Shown here: piece by piece, positions 13,899 to 23,391 of the stretch | How the letters are laid out: each line of letters starts with the position of its first letter | Position numbering within the stretch: the first letter of the stretch is position 1 | Assembly: GCA_021372515.1 (NCBI GenBank) | Contig: JAJFUG010000091.1 | Coordinates: 1-27,500 of the forward strand | Direction: 5' to 3' | DNA length: 27,500 nucleotides | Source of the DNA: a bacterium | GTDB lineage: Bacteria; Gemmatimonadota; Glassbacteria; GWA2-58-10 | Translations under genes and position numbers: made by a program | Notes under the pieces: model-generated | What the model saw: only the letters and a program-made list of their open reading frames with translations | Told to the model about the DNA's origin: nothing | Databases searched by the model: none

Positions 13899-16054
13899 TT
13901 GACGGCCCCGGGCTTGATCTCGGCGGCGAAATTGCTGCGGTACCAGGCAGTGTAGTCCTTGAGCGCGGCCAGGTACTTTTCCAGCCCCAGGTCCTGCTCG
14001 TCGCAGATCAGGTAGGTCATGTCCGGGCGGCGGAACGCGAAATGCCGCGCCCGGTCCTGCTGCCAGAAGAATTTTTTCTCCGGGGTGGAAAGGCCCTTGG
14101 GCAGACGGGTTTTCTCCCAGGTGGCCACCAGGCTGTCGTAGACCTTTTTCCGCTCATCCAGGTTGGCCTGGACAAGGTCGGCGGCCTGGGCCAGCTTGGC
14201 CAGCACCGTGGCGTGGCTGACGAAGCGGGCCTCGTGCGCCGCGGTGATCGTTCTCTCCAGTCGCGACAGGGCCAGATAGGTGTTGGCCGTGTGCTCGGTC
14301 AGGTCAACGATACTCTCGAAGACCTCGAAATCGTAGGCGTTGCGCGCCCCGGCCTCACGATTCAGACGGCAGATCAGGCGGGCGCGCGTGAGCGGCGCCA
14401 GCATGCCCTGCGAACGCCGCACCATCTCGCCGTAGCGGGTGTTCCAGAACGGGTCGTACTCGACCGCGTCGCCGCGGGGAAGGTCGGGCAGGGTGGTCTG
14501 GCCGATCTCGCCCCAGTGCCAGACCTTGCGCTCGAACGTGTCCATGTAGTAGTAGGCGGCGTCGTTCAGGATGCCCCACAGCTCGCGCAGATCATGCGCC
14601 CGGGGCCCGTAGCGGTTGACAAAGAAGCGGTCGGTGAACTCCTCGACACCGGGCGCGGAGCCGTTCCAGGAATACTCGGCGCTGTTGGCCCAGCTCATCA
14701 TCCAGACCAGGTTGTGCAGGCCGGAGTCGTCCCACGAGGTGTTGACCATGCCCTCGAACAGGCCGGTGCGGGCGGCCGAGGCATCGGTGTGGTAGGAGCG
14801 CAGCAGGCAGCCGTCCGTGCGCCGCCCATCATCCCGCAGCGTGTAGACATAGGGCAGGAACAGGTGCTCGATGCCGGGGTTGGGGTCGTAGACCCAGGCC
14901 GGGAAACCGGCCTCCCGGCTGGCCCGCGCGATATCCGGGTCATCCGAGAACTCCGCCGTGACGAGGCCCTTGGCCGGCTGCTGCTTGTCCCCCGGGATAT
15001 ACTCGCCGCCCCAGGAAATGGGACGCCGTCCCTGGCTGAGGACAAACTTGGCGCAGCGGTCGACAAACATCAGCATCAGCCCGCGCCGCCCGATCTGGGC
15101 CGCCCTGGCCGCGCAGCCGCAATCCACCCCCTGGCCCAGCTCGTAGGTCTCATCCGTGCCGATATGCAGGAACTCGCTGCCGGGCGTGGCCGCCATGGCG
15201 TCTTTCCAGAGGTCGAACAGCAGCTCGTAGGAGCCGTCCTTGAGCGGGCAGAACTCCCAGTTCGAGGCCGGTATCTCGCGCAGGTGGGCGAACTGCGGCC
15301 ACTTGAGGATGAAACTCACATGGCCCAGCCCCTGCACCAGCGGCACGATCTGGATATGGTACTGGCGGGCGTAGCGCGTGAACTCCTGCATCTCGGCCAG
15401 GGTGAACGCCCCCGGCGCACCGATCTCCGGGTGGCTGGGATAGGCGAACTTATCCTCCCACTCCCAGATAAGGACATTGAACTTGTAGTCGGCCAGCTCG
15501 CGGATGAAAGAGCGCACGTACTCGGCCTTGTCCTGATGGTGCTTGGTGTCGTAGTGCGCGGCGCGGTAGGGGATGTCGGGCTTGTCGCTGACACTGAGGC
15601 CCGGGATACGCAGATCGCCCTTGTCCGTGGTGACAAGGCGCAGGATGCTGCGGGTGGCGTAGAACAGGCCCGCCTCGCCCGTGGCGGCCGCTTTCACACC
15701 CTCCGGGCCGACGTTCAGGCTGTAGCCCTGCTCGCCCAGGTCGGTCGGGGCGCCCTTGCGGCTGAGGACGATTTTCTTTGGGGCGTCGCCGCCCAGCGCG
15801 GCCTGGATGCCCCAGTCGGCCTGAAGGCGCTCGGCCAGGTCAGCGGCGGCGAACCGGTCCGCGGCCGAGGCGTCGGAATCGAGCACTATCGCCAGCGGGC
15901 AGTCGATCACGAACGGCTCACCCCCCAGGCGCAGCCCGTGCGGGTAGGGGATCAGGCTCACGCCCTCGCGCCACAGCGGCGACTGCGCCGCGCACTGGCC
16001 GGCCGCGACAAAAACGGCGACAATCACGACAAGAAGGGACAAGCGGCTGCGCAT
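13895..16054 (-). CDS. Secreted GH20 beta-N-acetylhexosaminidase-like enzyme
   Basis: This 719-residue protein starts with a signal peptide (MRSRLSLLVVIVAVFVAAGQCAAQ), so it acts in the periplasm or outside. A Glyco_hydro_20b-like N-terminal domain covers about 30-155. A GH20 barrel begins near DIPYRAAHYD (about 160) and contains FLHIGTDETYEL, where Asp301-Glu302 correspond to the polarising Asp and acid/base Glu of GH20 enzymes. SWGGEY and NTSWDDSG are further barrel segments. The C-terminal 200 residues are helical. GH20 enzymes release terminal beta-linked GlcNAc or GalNAc. I chose the ATG at 16052-16054 because it follows AAGGAG and begins a normal signal peptide; an upstream start at 16123 is less likely. 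Confidence 0.87.
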   Translation of the reverse strand: MRSRLSLLVVIVAVFVAAGQCAAQSPLWREGVSLIPYPHGLRLGGEPFVIDCPLAIVLDSDASAADRFAAADLAERLQADWGIQAALGGDAPKKIVLSRKGAPTDLGEQGYSLNVGPEGVKAAATGEAGLFYATRSILRLVTTDKGDLRIPGLSVSDKPDIPYRAAHYDTKHHQDKAEYVRSFIRELADYKFNVLIWEWEDKFAYPSHPEIGAPGAFTLAEMQEFTRYARQYHIQIVPLVQGLGHVSFILKWPQFAHLREIPASNWEFCPLKDGSYELLFDLWKDAMAATPGSEFLHIGTDETYELGQGVDCGCAARAAQIGRRGLMLMFVDRCAKFVLSQGRRPISWGGEYIPGDKQQPAKGLVTAEFSDDPDIARASREAGFPAWVYDPNPGIEHLFLPYVYTLRDDGRRTDGCLLRSYHTDASAARTGLFEGMVNTSWDDSGLHNLVWMMSWANSAEYSWNGSAPGVEEFTDRFFVNRYGPRAHDLRELWGILNDAAYYYMDTFERKVWHWGEIGQTTLPDLPRGDAVEYDPFWNTRYGEMVRRSQGMLAPLTRARLICRLNREAGARNAYDFEVFESIVDLTEHTANTYLALSRLERTITAAHEARFVSHATVLAKLAQAADLVQANLDERKKVYDSLVATWEKTRLPKGLSTPEKKFFWQQDRARHFAFRRPDMTYLICDEQDLGLEKYLAALKDYTAWYRSNFAAEIKPGAVK

Positions 16055-16340
16055 CGAGTTGCTCCTTGCATTGAAGGATAGAGCGGCCCTCAGCGGCGGG
16101 CCGCCCAGTGGGGACGGAAACATGCGAACTGTAAAGAAGTGGGATAGCTTTCCCCAATCCTAATAAAAAAGAGAGGATTTACAAGGGGAAAGGCGCTTTA
16201 AAATCCTACCGGCAGCCAGAATGTCGGGATTGAAACGCAAAAGCGGCCCGGAAACAAAAATCCCCCCGGGAAGGCGCGAAAGCACTTGGGCGGAATTTCT
16301 CCGCCGGCTCCGCGCCCGCTCCGGGGGGGTGCAAGATGGG
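16055..16340. other. Intergenic region between cheB and the GH20 gene
   Basis: These 286 bases hold no gene. The right part, next to cheB, has a hairpin GGCGGA-ATTTC-TCCGCC at 16289-16305, and a longer-looped CCCGG/CCGGG pair at 16247-16270 that encloses five T residues on the minus strand; together they probably end the chemotaxis transcript. The left part (16140-16205) is AT-rich and is the likely promoter area of the GH20 gene, with no clear consensus. Confidence 0.5.
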
Positions 16341-17414
<1,074 letters not shown>

Positions 17415-18269
17415 TCATTGCCCATTCTGAGTGAACTTCTTCTCTATTTCCTCCAGCTTTCCCAGCATCCGGAAAGCCACGATCTCGATATCCTGGCGGC
17501 TGAGGCCGGTGGCGTTAAGCGAGTCGCCCGAGGCGCGATAGCCCAGGGCGTCGCGGCCCACACCCACGCCCATCATCATCGCCACCATGTCCGCCACGTG
17601 CACCACGTTGGCCAGGTGCGGACTGATCTTGGCCATTTCAGGCTGGTGGTGCCAGCGCACGACATCGACCATGTCCTCGGGGAAACCCCACTGTTCCAGG
17701 ACCAGCGCCCCGGCCTCCGTGTGGTCGATCCCCAGTATCTCCAGCTCGGCCTCATCGAACGGCTTCTCGTCCTGATCGGCCTTCATCTCGATCTGCATGA
17801 AATACTCGTCGCTCAGCGAGTCCATCACCAGCTTGCCCACATCGTGCAGCAGGCCGGCGGTGAAAGCCACCCCGCTGCCGGCGACCTTACCGTGGAAATC
17901 CTCGATGGCCTCGGCGGCCAGGGCGGTGGCGACACAATGGCGCCAGAGCTGGCCGATGGCCAGATCGTAGCCCTCCACCGGACGGCGCATCACCGGACCG
18001 AGCGAGGAGATGAACACCAGACGGTAAAGCTCGTCCATCCCAACCCGCACCAGGGCCTCCTTGAGCGTCGCAATCTGCCGTCCGGCCCCGAAGCTCGCCG
18101 AGTTGGCCAGAGCGATCACCCGGGCGGTCAGCCCCGGATCGTACTGCACCAGCTCGACCAGTTTGCCGATCTCCACGTCGCGGTCGCGCATCAGCACCGC
18201 CAGGCGCGCCGCCACGACCGGCAGGGGCGCGATGGAGCGCACCCCGTTCATGATCGCTTCCCGCATCAT
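17415..18269 (-). CDS. HDOD-domain protein in the chemotaxis operon
   Basis: This 284-residue cytoplasmic protein is an HDOD-domain signalling protein. The typical opening PLPVVAARLAVLMRDRDVEIGKLVELVQYDPGLTARVIALANSASFG covers about 15-61. Unlike many HDOD proteins it retains potential metal ligands: His111, His142-Asp143 in LLHDVGK, His183 in DHTEAG and His207-His208 in RWHHQP. Phosphodiesterase-type activity cannot therefore be excluded. The C-terminal 40 residues are helical. Its start overlaps the cheD stop by four bases (ATGA), so its synthesis is coupled to CheD and its role is presumably within the same receptor-adaptation system. No receiver or output domain is attached. Confidence 0.9.
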   Translation of the reverse strand: MMREAIMNGVRSIAPLPVVAARLAVLMRDRDVEIGKLVELVQYDPGLTARVIALANSASFGAGRQIATLKEALVRVGMDELYRLVFISSLGPVMRRPVEGYDLAIGQLWRHCVATALAAEAIEDFHGKVAGSGVAFTAGLLHDVGKLVMDSLSDEYFMQIEMKADQDEKPFDEAELEILGIDHTEAGALVLEQWGFPEDMVDVVRWHHQPEMAKISPHLANVVHVADMVAMMMGVGVGRDALGYRASGDSLNATGLSRQDIEIVAFRMLGKLEEIEKKFTQNGQ

Positions 18270-18781
18270 ATAAGAGGCGTCTCCTTTCCTCCCGAACGGA
18301 TAATCACGTCGCCGTTGGAGGCGTAGACTTTCACGGTGCGCGATGTTTTACCGCCCACGTCCTCGGCGCTGAGGAGCAGGTCGTTCTTCCAGAGCAGCTT
18401 CTTCAGGACCATGTAATTGCGCTCGCCGATGCGGAAAAGGCCCTTGTCATCCAAGGGCGCGCCGCAGCCGGCGGCTTTAAGCACCAGGCGCTTCTTCTCG
18501 GCCCCCAGGCGGAAAGCCGCCTCCAGCAGCGTGGGCACTCCGGTGTCCACGAACATTCCGGGCTTTTCGAGCGCCTTGTCCTGGTCGATCTTGGAGAACG
18601 GCAGCATGCAGTGCACCATTCCCGCCACGCCGGCCACCGGATCGAAAAGGGTAAAACCCAGGCATGAACCGAGCGAGTATGTAATCAGCACCTCGGAGGG
18701 ATCCCGGGTCACCGCGAAGCCCGAAATATCGACCACCACGCTCCGCAGCCCGAGCTCTCTCTCCTGACCGGTCAGCACCAT
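18266..18781 (-). CDS. cheD: Chemoreceptor glutamine deamidase
   Basis: This 171-residue cytoplasmic enzyme converts receptor glutamines to glutamates and in some bacteria also partners with CheC. The family signature is intact: TYSLGSCLGFTLFDP with Cys40 as nucleophile, and GMVHCMLPFSK with His57. KAAGCGAP followed by FRIGERNY corresponds to the usual K-x-F-G-G/IGERN region. The start forms a TGATG junction with the cheR stop, a one-base overlap, and the stop overlaps the HDOD start. CheC is not encoded here. Confidence 0.95.
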   Translation of the reverse strand: MVLTGQERELGLRSVVVDISGFAVTRDPSEVLITYSLGSCLGFTLFDPVAGVAGMVHCMLPFSKIDQDKALEKPGMFVDTGVPTLLEAAFRLGAEKKRLVLKAAGCGAPLDDKGLFRIGERNYMVLKKLLWKNDLLLSAEDVGGKTSRTVKVYASNGDVIIRSGGKETPLI

Positions 18782-19650
18782 CAGGGAGCGCCTTTCACGT
18801 AGACTGAGGGCATCATATTCTTGAAGCTGCTCACCAGGCCGGTCAGGCTTTCGGCATGCCCGACCATCAGGTAGCCGCCCGGCCGCAGAAGACGGTACAT
18901 GTTGTCCAGCACTTTGCCGCGCACGTGGTTGTCGAAATAGATCATCACATTGCGGCAGAAAATAATATCCAGCGGGCCATGGATCGGGAACGGCTGGATC
19001 GACAGGTTCAGCCGGCCGAACGAGAGCATGTCACGCAGGGGTTTCTTGACCAGGTAATAGCCCTCGGCCCGTCCCAGACCTTTCTGGAAATACTTGCGCA
19101 GGAATGCCTCTGGCACCTTGTCCAGCTTGCGGTCCTCGTACATGCCCTGGCGGGCCACATCCAGGACGCGGGTGGAGATGTCGGTGGCCAGGATCTTGAC
19201 ATCCAGCCCGCCACCCTCGCCCAGCGCTTCCTTTACGGTCATGGCGATAGTGTAGGGCTCCTCGCCGGTGGAGCTGGCCGCGCACCAGATGCGGTACTTA
19301 CGCTGCCCGGCGGCCTGCCACTGCTTCAGGATCGATTCGAGCACCTCAAAATGCTTGGGCTCGCGGAAAAAGTGGGTCACATTGGTCGAGATCACATCCA
19401 GCAGCTTGACCAGCTCCTCGCCGCTGTCGTCATCCGAGACGTACTGGAGGTAGTCCTTGTATTCGTGGATACCCAGCATCCGCATGCGCTTGCCCACCCT
19501 GGCGCAGACCAGGGCCTGCTTGTGCTCTCCGAGGTTGATTCCGCTCTTTTTGTAGACCAGGGTGCGAAAGGCGTCGAAGGTTTTGTGGTCCATGTTGCCG
19601 CCTTCGCCCACCTGGCTAATCTGGTCCGCAAGGTTTTCCATCTCATCCAT
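18781..19650 (-). CDS. cheR: Chemotaxis receptor methyltransferase
   Basis: This 289-residue cytoplasmic enzyme methylates receptor glutamates using S-adenosylmethionine. An N-terminal helical domain ends near TNVTHFFRE (89-97). The SAM domain has IWCAASSTGEEPYTIAM (121-137), ILATDIS (153-159) and FCRNVMIYFD (231-240), all standard for CheR. The ATG at 19648-19650 has AGGGAG at good spacing; an ATG at 19677 would add nine residues and is also preceded by an AGGG, so the start is not certain. It is the first gene of the cheR-cheD-HDOD-cheB unit, and a sigma-54-like element lies about 125 bases upstream. Confidence 0.96.
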   Translation of the reverse strand: MDEMENLADQISQVGEGGNMDHKTFDAFRTLVYKKSGINLGEHKQALVCARVGKRMRMLGIHEYKDYLQYVSDDDSGEELVKLLDVISTNVTHFFREPKHFEVLESILKQWQAAGQRKYRIWCAASSTGEEPYTIAMTVKEALGEGGGLDVKILATDISTRVLDVARQGMYEDRKLDKVPEAFLRKYFQKGLGRAEGYYLVKKPLRDMLSFGRLNLSIQPFPIHGPLDIIFCRNVMIYFDNHVRGKVLDNMYRLLRPGGYLMVGHAESLTGLVSSFKNMMPSVYVKGAP

Positions 19651-19763
19651 TCTTTTCTCCCTGCCGGGGCGTGGCATCCGTTTCCCTGAGCGTCCGTCCG
19701 GCGGCAGCCGGGCTGCCCGGACCTGACGCGGCGCTCAACCGCATCGTTCCCGCATGTCGTATA

Positions 19764-19779
19764 TCATTAAACGTGCCAA
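19764..19779 (-). promoter_or_regulatory. Sigma-54-like promoter element upstream of cheR
   Basis: The minus strand reads TTGGCACGTTTAATGA. The -24 block TTGGCACG is a perfect match to the sigma-54 consensus, and ten bases after GG comes GA instead of the usual GC at -12. The element lies about 115-130 bases upstream of the cheR start. A weak or non-canonical -12 element leaves this uncertain. Confidence 0.4.
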
Positions 19780-20030
19780 TTTTCGTCTTGCGCGAGCTTT
19801 GAACGCAGCCCGATGATAATCAGCGAGTTAAGCGGTTAAGCCCCGGAGCCGGGGGTTCTCCCCGTTTGCCCGATTACGAACACTGTGCTTGAAATCGAAC
19901 ACCTCGGGATTTTCGCCATTTTGTGGAGTGCTCTTATATTTTACCTTCCCGGGGTCCGGCGGTCAACCGGACGGCAGGTTTATTGCACACAAGGCGCGCT
20001 GAATTCCCCCGGAGACAGGCGCGGGATCGA

Positions 20031-20062
20031 AAAAAAGGACCGCCCCGAAAGGCGGCCCTTTT
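20031..20062. terminator. Strong bidirectional terminator
   Basis: AAAAGGACCGCC (20033-20044) pairs with GGCGGCCCTTTT (20051-20062) with a single mismatch and a 6-nt loop. A run of seven A on the left supplies U residues to minus-strand transcripts, and four T on the right serve the plus strand. It ends transcripts of the DUF2490 gene and lies 13 bases beyond the stop of the MCP-like tail. Confidence 0.85.
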
Positions 20063-20074
20063 CCGGCCCGATGA

Positions 20075-20182
20075 TCAGAAATCGAGGAAATCCTTTTCCT
20101 CCAGGGGGAGGATCTTTTCGGACTGCTTTCCGCCGTGACTGTCCGCCTCGCTGCGGACCTCATCGGGCCGGATGTCTTGACG
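20075..20182 (-). pseudogene. Remnant encoding an MCP-like C-terminal tail
   Basis: A minus-strand frame without a usable start codon ends ...GGKQSEKILPLEEKDFLDF and then TGA at 20075-20077. The intact MCP in this window ends [13 protein letters not shown]; aligned, K-I-x-P-L-x-E-x-D-[LF]-x-[DE]-[LF] is shared. Many chemoreceptors end in a linker plus an acidic PLxxxDF-type tail used as a CheR/CheB tether. The preceding part is charged and Ser/Gly-rich like such linkers. Upstream, the frame runs into the DUF2490 gene as shadow sequence. The simplest reading is a deleted MCP gene of which the last 35 codons and its terminator remain. Chance similarity over 13 residues is possible. Confidence 0.4.
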
Positions 20183-20198
20183 CGAACGCGCGAGGGGC

Positions 20199-20861
20199 TC
20201 AGAAGCTGTAATAAAGTGAAGTCCCCAGGATATGCTGGGTGGTCCAGTCAGCGGAGCCCTTGATCTTGTCGTTGCGCAACAGGTAGTACGGGCTGAACTC
20301 GAAGCCGGCCGGGAGCTTGAACTTGAACCCGGTGGACAGCCAGTTCGTGTTGTAGCGGTCCCGTCCCTGGAGCGCGGTGGTCTGTATCCAGAACTCGTTG
20401 TAGGCGAACCAGCCCGCTGTCTTGCCGATCTTGTGGCTCACCTGGAAACGCGGGCGCCAGAAACCGCGGCCCAGATCGCCCAGCCGGATATGCACGCGGC
20501 TGCGGAAATCCAGGGACCAGGGCCCCAGGGCCGGTGACTTGAGAATCTGGTCGAGCAGCAGGTAGTGCTGGTTGTCCCACTCGCCGTTCTTCTCCTGGGG
20601 GTTCAGACGGTAGAAAGCCGCCAGGTCGAGGTACTTCGCGGCCTTGAGCACGACCCCGCTCTCCCAGCGGATGAAATACAGATCGCTCATGTTGTCCTGC
20701 AGCCTGTACTGCACATGCGTGCTGAACGACAGACCGGGGCTCAGCTTGGCTTTGATCCCGTATTCGCCCCACTGTCCCCAGTCGGTGTTGTCCGCGGCCG
20801 CGGCATTGCACCAGATACAGACCACAGCCGACAGAACGAGCCTCGGTACTATACTCCTCAT
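20199..20861 (-). CDS. DUF2490-type outer-membrane beta-barrel protein
   Basis: This 220-residue protein starts with a signal peptide (MRSIVPRLVLSAVVCIWCNAAAA) and then consists of amphipathic strands of about ten residues joined by short turns. Examples are GLSFSTHVQYRLQD, LYFIRWESGVVLKA and FSPYYLLRN. The last residue is Phe in the motif SLYYSF, the usual signal for barrel insertion. DUF2490 proteins share this pattern (WGQWGEYGIKAKLSPG opening); their role is unknown. I chose the ATG at 20859-20861 because the signal peptide begins there and AAAGG precedes it; the frame is open to 20936. It sits alone between a terminator and the MCP terminator, so it has its own promoter. Confidence 0.8.
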   Translation of the reverse strand: MRSIVPRLVLSAVVCIWCNAAAADNTDWGQWGEYGIKAKLSPGLSFSTHVQYRLQDNMSDLYFIRWESGVVLKAAKYLDLAAFYRLNPQEKNGEWDNQHYLLLDQILKSPALGPWSLDFRSRVHIRLGDLGRGFWRPRFQVSHKIGKTAGWFAYNEFWIQTTALQGRDRYNTNWLSTGFKFKLPAGFEFSPYYLLRNDKIKGSADWTTQHILGTSLYYSF

Positions 20862-20992
20862 CGGTCGGACCTTTCGAAACGGTATGTTCAGTATGCCGGC
20901 GCTGGCCCCTCCCGGCGCCATAGCCACGGGATGCACCCGCCGCGCGGCAACGGCCTCGCCTGCGGGGCATCGACAGTTCTATCCGTTGATCA

Positions 20993-21009
20993 TCACATTA
21001 TGTGCCACA
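20993..21009 (-). promoter_or_regulatory. Sigma-54-like element with palindrome upstream of DUF2490 gene
   Basis: The minus strand reads TTGTGGCACATAATGTGA: a TGGCAC -24 block, with GG separated by ten bases from GA. The same bases contain the perfect palindrome CACATTATGTG. The element lies about 135 bases before the start codon. The -12 block is poor, so this could instead be only a regulator site. Confidence 0.3.
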
Positions 21010-21127
21010 AGCTCGCGGCGGTCTATCTGATTAAACAAACTGTAATTAATTATCCTGACACAATTCCGGCCGCCTGGGCGCTGCCCGCGAACGAACAATT
21101 TGTCTGATATTCTACAGGCGCCGCGCC

Positions 21128-21152
21128 CAAAAAGCCACCCCGAAGGGTGGCT
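21128..21152 (-). terminator. Rho-independent terminator of the MCP gene
   Basis: AGCCACCC (21133-21140), loop CGAA, and GGGTGGCT (21145-21152) form a perfect stem. On the minus strand it is followed by a U5 run. It lies 20 bases past the MCP stop. Confidence 0.9.
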
Positions 21153-21171
21153 CAGGCGGAGCGATTCCGGC

Positions 21172-23325
21172 TCACAATTCCTTGAGATCATCCTCGTTCA
21201 GAGGCGTGATTTTACGGATACGGCTGGGCAGCGGGCGTTCCGGTCTCTGCGCCGTCTTGCCCTTTGCCGCCGGTGCGTCGCCGGCCTGTTTGCCGGAGGC
21301 CTCCCCGGCCCTGGCCCTGCCGGACCGAGCCACAGGCGCTGCCGCCGGGAGCGCTGTCCTGGCCGTTGCCGCCCGCGGGACGGCCTCAGTCTGAGCGGCG
21401 GCCCCGAGCTTGAACTCGGCCACCATGCCGCGCAGCTCACCGGCCTGGCTGCTCAGTTCCTCGGCCGCGCTGGCGCTCTGCTCCGAGTTCGAGGCGTTGG
21501 ACTGGGTCACCTTGTCCATGTCGGACATGGCGGTATTGACCTGTTCGATACCCTGGGCCTGTTCCTTGACCGCGGAGGCGATCTCTGCCACCAGGTCGTC
21601 CACCTTACCCGCGGCCTCGGTGATAGCGGTCAGGGCCTTGTCCACCTCGGCGGTGATCCCGACGCCACCCTCGGCGTTTTTCACCCCCTCCTCGATCATG
21701 ACGGCCGTGTCCTTGGCCGCCTGGGCGCTGCGCTGGGCCAGGGAGCGCACCTCCTCGGCCACCACGGCGAAGCCCTTGCCCGCCTCGCCGGCCCGGGCCG
21801 CCTCCACCGCCGCGTTCAGGGCCAGAAGGTTGGTCTGGAACGCGATTTCATCGATCGTTTTCACGATCTTGGCCGTCTTGTCCGAGCTGGCCTTGATCCG
21901 GGTGATGGATTCGGTCATGCGCTGCATCGAGACACGCCCTTTGTCCACCGCCTCGCGCGCCCCGGCGGCCATGCGGCGGGCCTGGTCCGCATTGTCCGCG
22001 TTCTGGCGGGTCATCGAGGAAATCTGCTCCAGGCTGGCCGAAACCTCCTCCAGGCTCGAGGCCTGCTCGTTGGCCCCGGCAGCCAGGCTCTGGCTCCCGC
22101 TGGCGATCTGGCCGCTGGCCGAGCTCACCTGCTCCACCGCCTCCGAAACCCGGGTCAGGGCCGCGCCCAGGGATTCGAGGGTCGTGTTGATATCCTGTTT
22201 GAACTCGGCCAGCCGTCCGCGGTAGTCTCCCCGCACCCGGTGGGAGAGGTCCTTGGCCGCGGCTTTTCTTAGCACCTGCGCCGCCTCGTTGATCGGCTCG
22301 GTGACCGTGTCGAGCAGGTGGTTGACCCCCTCGATCAGGCGGCCGAAATCGCCGCCGTGACGGCTGCTGTCGGCGCGGCTGTCGAGCCGTCCCTCCCGGG
22401 CGGCGGCGGTCAGCGCGGCCACGTCCTCGTTCATCGACCGCAACCGCTGGATCATCGCCAGCATGGCCGCGGCCAGCTCATCCGCGGCCGATGCGGCCGT
22501 GATCTCCACCGCCAGGTCGCCCTCGCTGATCCGGCGGGCGACCTCGGTTTTCTGGCGCAGGGAGGCGATCATCTGCCGGAAAGAATCACCGAGCTGCCCC
22601 ACCTCATCCGTGCCGGAGAGCCTCACCTCCCGTTGCAGGTCGCCCCGGGCGATCGACTCGGCCACCTCGCGCATCTGCCGCACCGGACGGACCACGGAGC
22701 GCGTGACCAGCAGCGCGCCCAGCACGCTCGCCAGAATACCGAGTAGAGCCAGGATTATGCTCTCGCGCCGGACCCTGGACATCTGAAGGTTGCAGGCACT
22801 CTGCGCCAGGTGCGACCGGGCCTGGAGGGAATCGGAAAACTCGATCAGCGGCTCGCGGTACAAACTGACATAACCGTCGATGTCACCGTCCATGTCCTTG
22901 GTGTCCGGGACCTGCCCGTTGGCCAGCGCATCCTTGATCTGTGGCAGCATGTCGTGCTCGAACAGATCGATAATCACTTCAAGTTCGCCGCCGGCATTGG
23001 CAACCAGAACTTTTTCCTCATCGGAGTAGGCCAGCTTCTCGATTTCAGCCTGATCCTGGAGGGCCTCTTTTCTGATCAGTTCCCAATTGGCCTCAGTATC
23101 ATCCATCTCCTGGTTGATCTGGGCATCCGCGATCACCCGGTACATCTTGTCGGCAGTACTGGAGGCTTCCAGGGCCACCGAGGCCTCGGCGGCCCGCTCG
23201 GCGCTCTCCTGCTGTAGCTTCCCGATGGTGCTCAGCCGAACCAGGGTGCTGCTCGTCATCGCGACCAGGATAAAGACACAGGCCCCGAACCCGATCCCCA
23301 GTTTTCTGCCCACGGACATGCGCAT
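21172..23325 (-). CDS. Methyl-accepting chemotaxis protein with tandem HAMP-like segments
   Basis: This 717-residue receptor has a first membrane helix at about 9-30, an extracytoplasmic helical region of about 155 residues (likely four-helix-bundle sensor), and a second membrane helix at about 189-209. A HAMP domain (about 210-262, with VVRPVRQM) is followed by one or two more HAMP-like segments (about 263-395). The long signalling coiled coil has the conserved tip [23 protein letters not shown] at 492-514. Glu/Gln-rich adaptation regions flank it. A Pro/Ala/Arg-rich linker leads to the C-terminal tail [13 protein letters not shown], which lacks an aromatic tether of the NWETF kind. AAAGGGGG precedes the ATG. 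It reports to a CheA/CheW complex encoded elsewhere. Confidence 0.95.
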   Translation of the reverse strand: MRMSVGRKLGIGFGACVFILVAMTSSTLVRLSTIGKLQQESAERAAEASVALEASSTADKMYRVIADAQINQEMDDTEANWELIRKEALQDQAEIEKLAYSDEEKVLVANAGGELEVIIDLFEHDMLPQIKDALANGQVPDTKDMDGDIDGYVSLYREPLIEFSDSLQARSHLAQSACNLQMSRVRRESIILALLGILASVLGALLVTRSVVRPVRQMREVAESIARGDLQREVRLSGTDEVGQLGDSFRQMIASLRQKTEVARRISEGDLAVEITAASAADELAAAMLAMIQRLRSMNEDVAALTAAAREGRLDSRADSSRHGGDFGRLIEGVNHLLDTVTEPINEAAQVLRKAAAKDLSHRVRGDYRGRLAEFKQDINTTLESLGAALTRVSEAVEQVSSASGQIASGSQSLAAGANEQASSLEEVSASLEQISSMTRQNADNADQARRMAAGAREAVDKGRVSMQRMTESITRIKASSDKTAKIVKTIDEIAFQTNLLALNAAVEAARAGEAGKGFAVVAEEVRSLAQRSAQAAKDTAVMIEEGVKNAEGGVGITAEVDKALTAITEAAGKVDDLVAEIASAVKEQAQGIEQVNTAMSDMDKVTQSNASNSEQSASAAEELSSQAGELRGMVAEFKLGAAAQTEAVPRAATARTALPAAAPVARSGRARAGEASGKQAGDAPAAKGKTAQRPERPLPSRIRKITPLNEDDLKEL

Positions 23326-23358
23326 AATCAGCCCCCTTTCAAGCTACCTGTCCCACCC

Positions 23359-23391
23359 TTAGAGGGATCAGCCGGCTGCCGATCCCTCTAA
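23359..23391. repeat. 11-bp inverted repeat in the MCP leader
   Basis: TTAGAGGGATC (23359-23369) is the exact reverse complement of GATCCCTCTAA (23381-23391), with an 11-nt loop. It begins 34 bases upstream of the MCP start and borders an AT-rich segment that could hold the promoter. It could be an operator, an mRNA leader hairpin, or a terminator of the receiver transcript. No U-tract follows. Confidence 0.55.

Larger units (their letters stand above)
19651..20198. other. Long intergenic region between DUF2490 gene and cheR
   Basis: These 548 bases hold no intact gene I can support. From left to right: the cheR leader, a sigma-54-like element (19764-19779), the direct repeat GTTAAGC at 19827-19833 and 19835-19841, the hairpin CCCCGG-AG-CCGGGG (19841-19854), an AT-rich patch near 19915-19945, a strong two-way terminator (20031-20062) and a stretch encoding an MCP-like tail (20075-20182). 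Each is listed or discussed separately where supported. Confidence 0.55.
20862..21171. other. Promoter region of the DUF2490 gene and 3' end of MCP gene
   Basis: These 310 bases contain no gene. From the right: the MCP terminator (21128-21152), an AT-rich zone (21030-21062), and a sigma-54-like element at 20993-21009 that overlaps the palindrome CACATTATGTG (20994-21004). The remainder next to the DUF2490 gene appears to be leader. Confidence 0.55.

Noticed and set aside
19827-19854. Direct repeat GTTAAGC and adjacent CCCCGG hairpin as an attachment site or CRISPR unit
   Set aside because: Only two short copies with one-base spacing, no integrase or cas gene, no further repeats.
20248-20970. 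240-residue minus-strand frame overlapping the DUF2490 gene
   Set aside because: Arg/Gly/Gln-rich shadow; the DUF2490 frame has the signal peptide, barrel pattern and terminal Phe.
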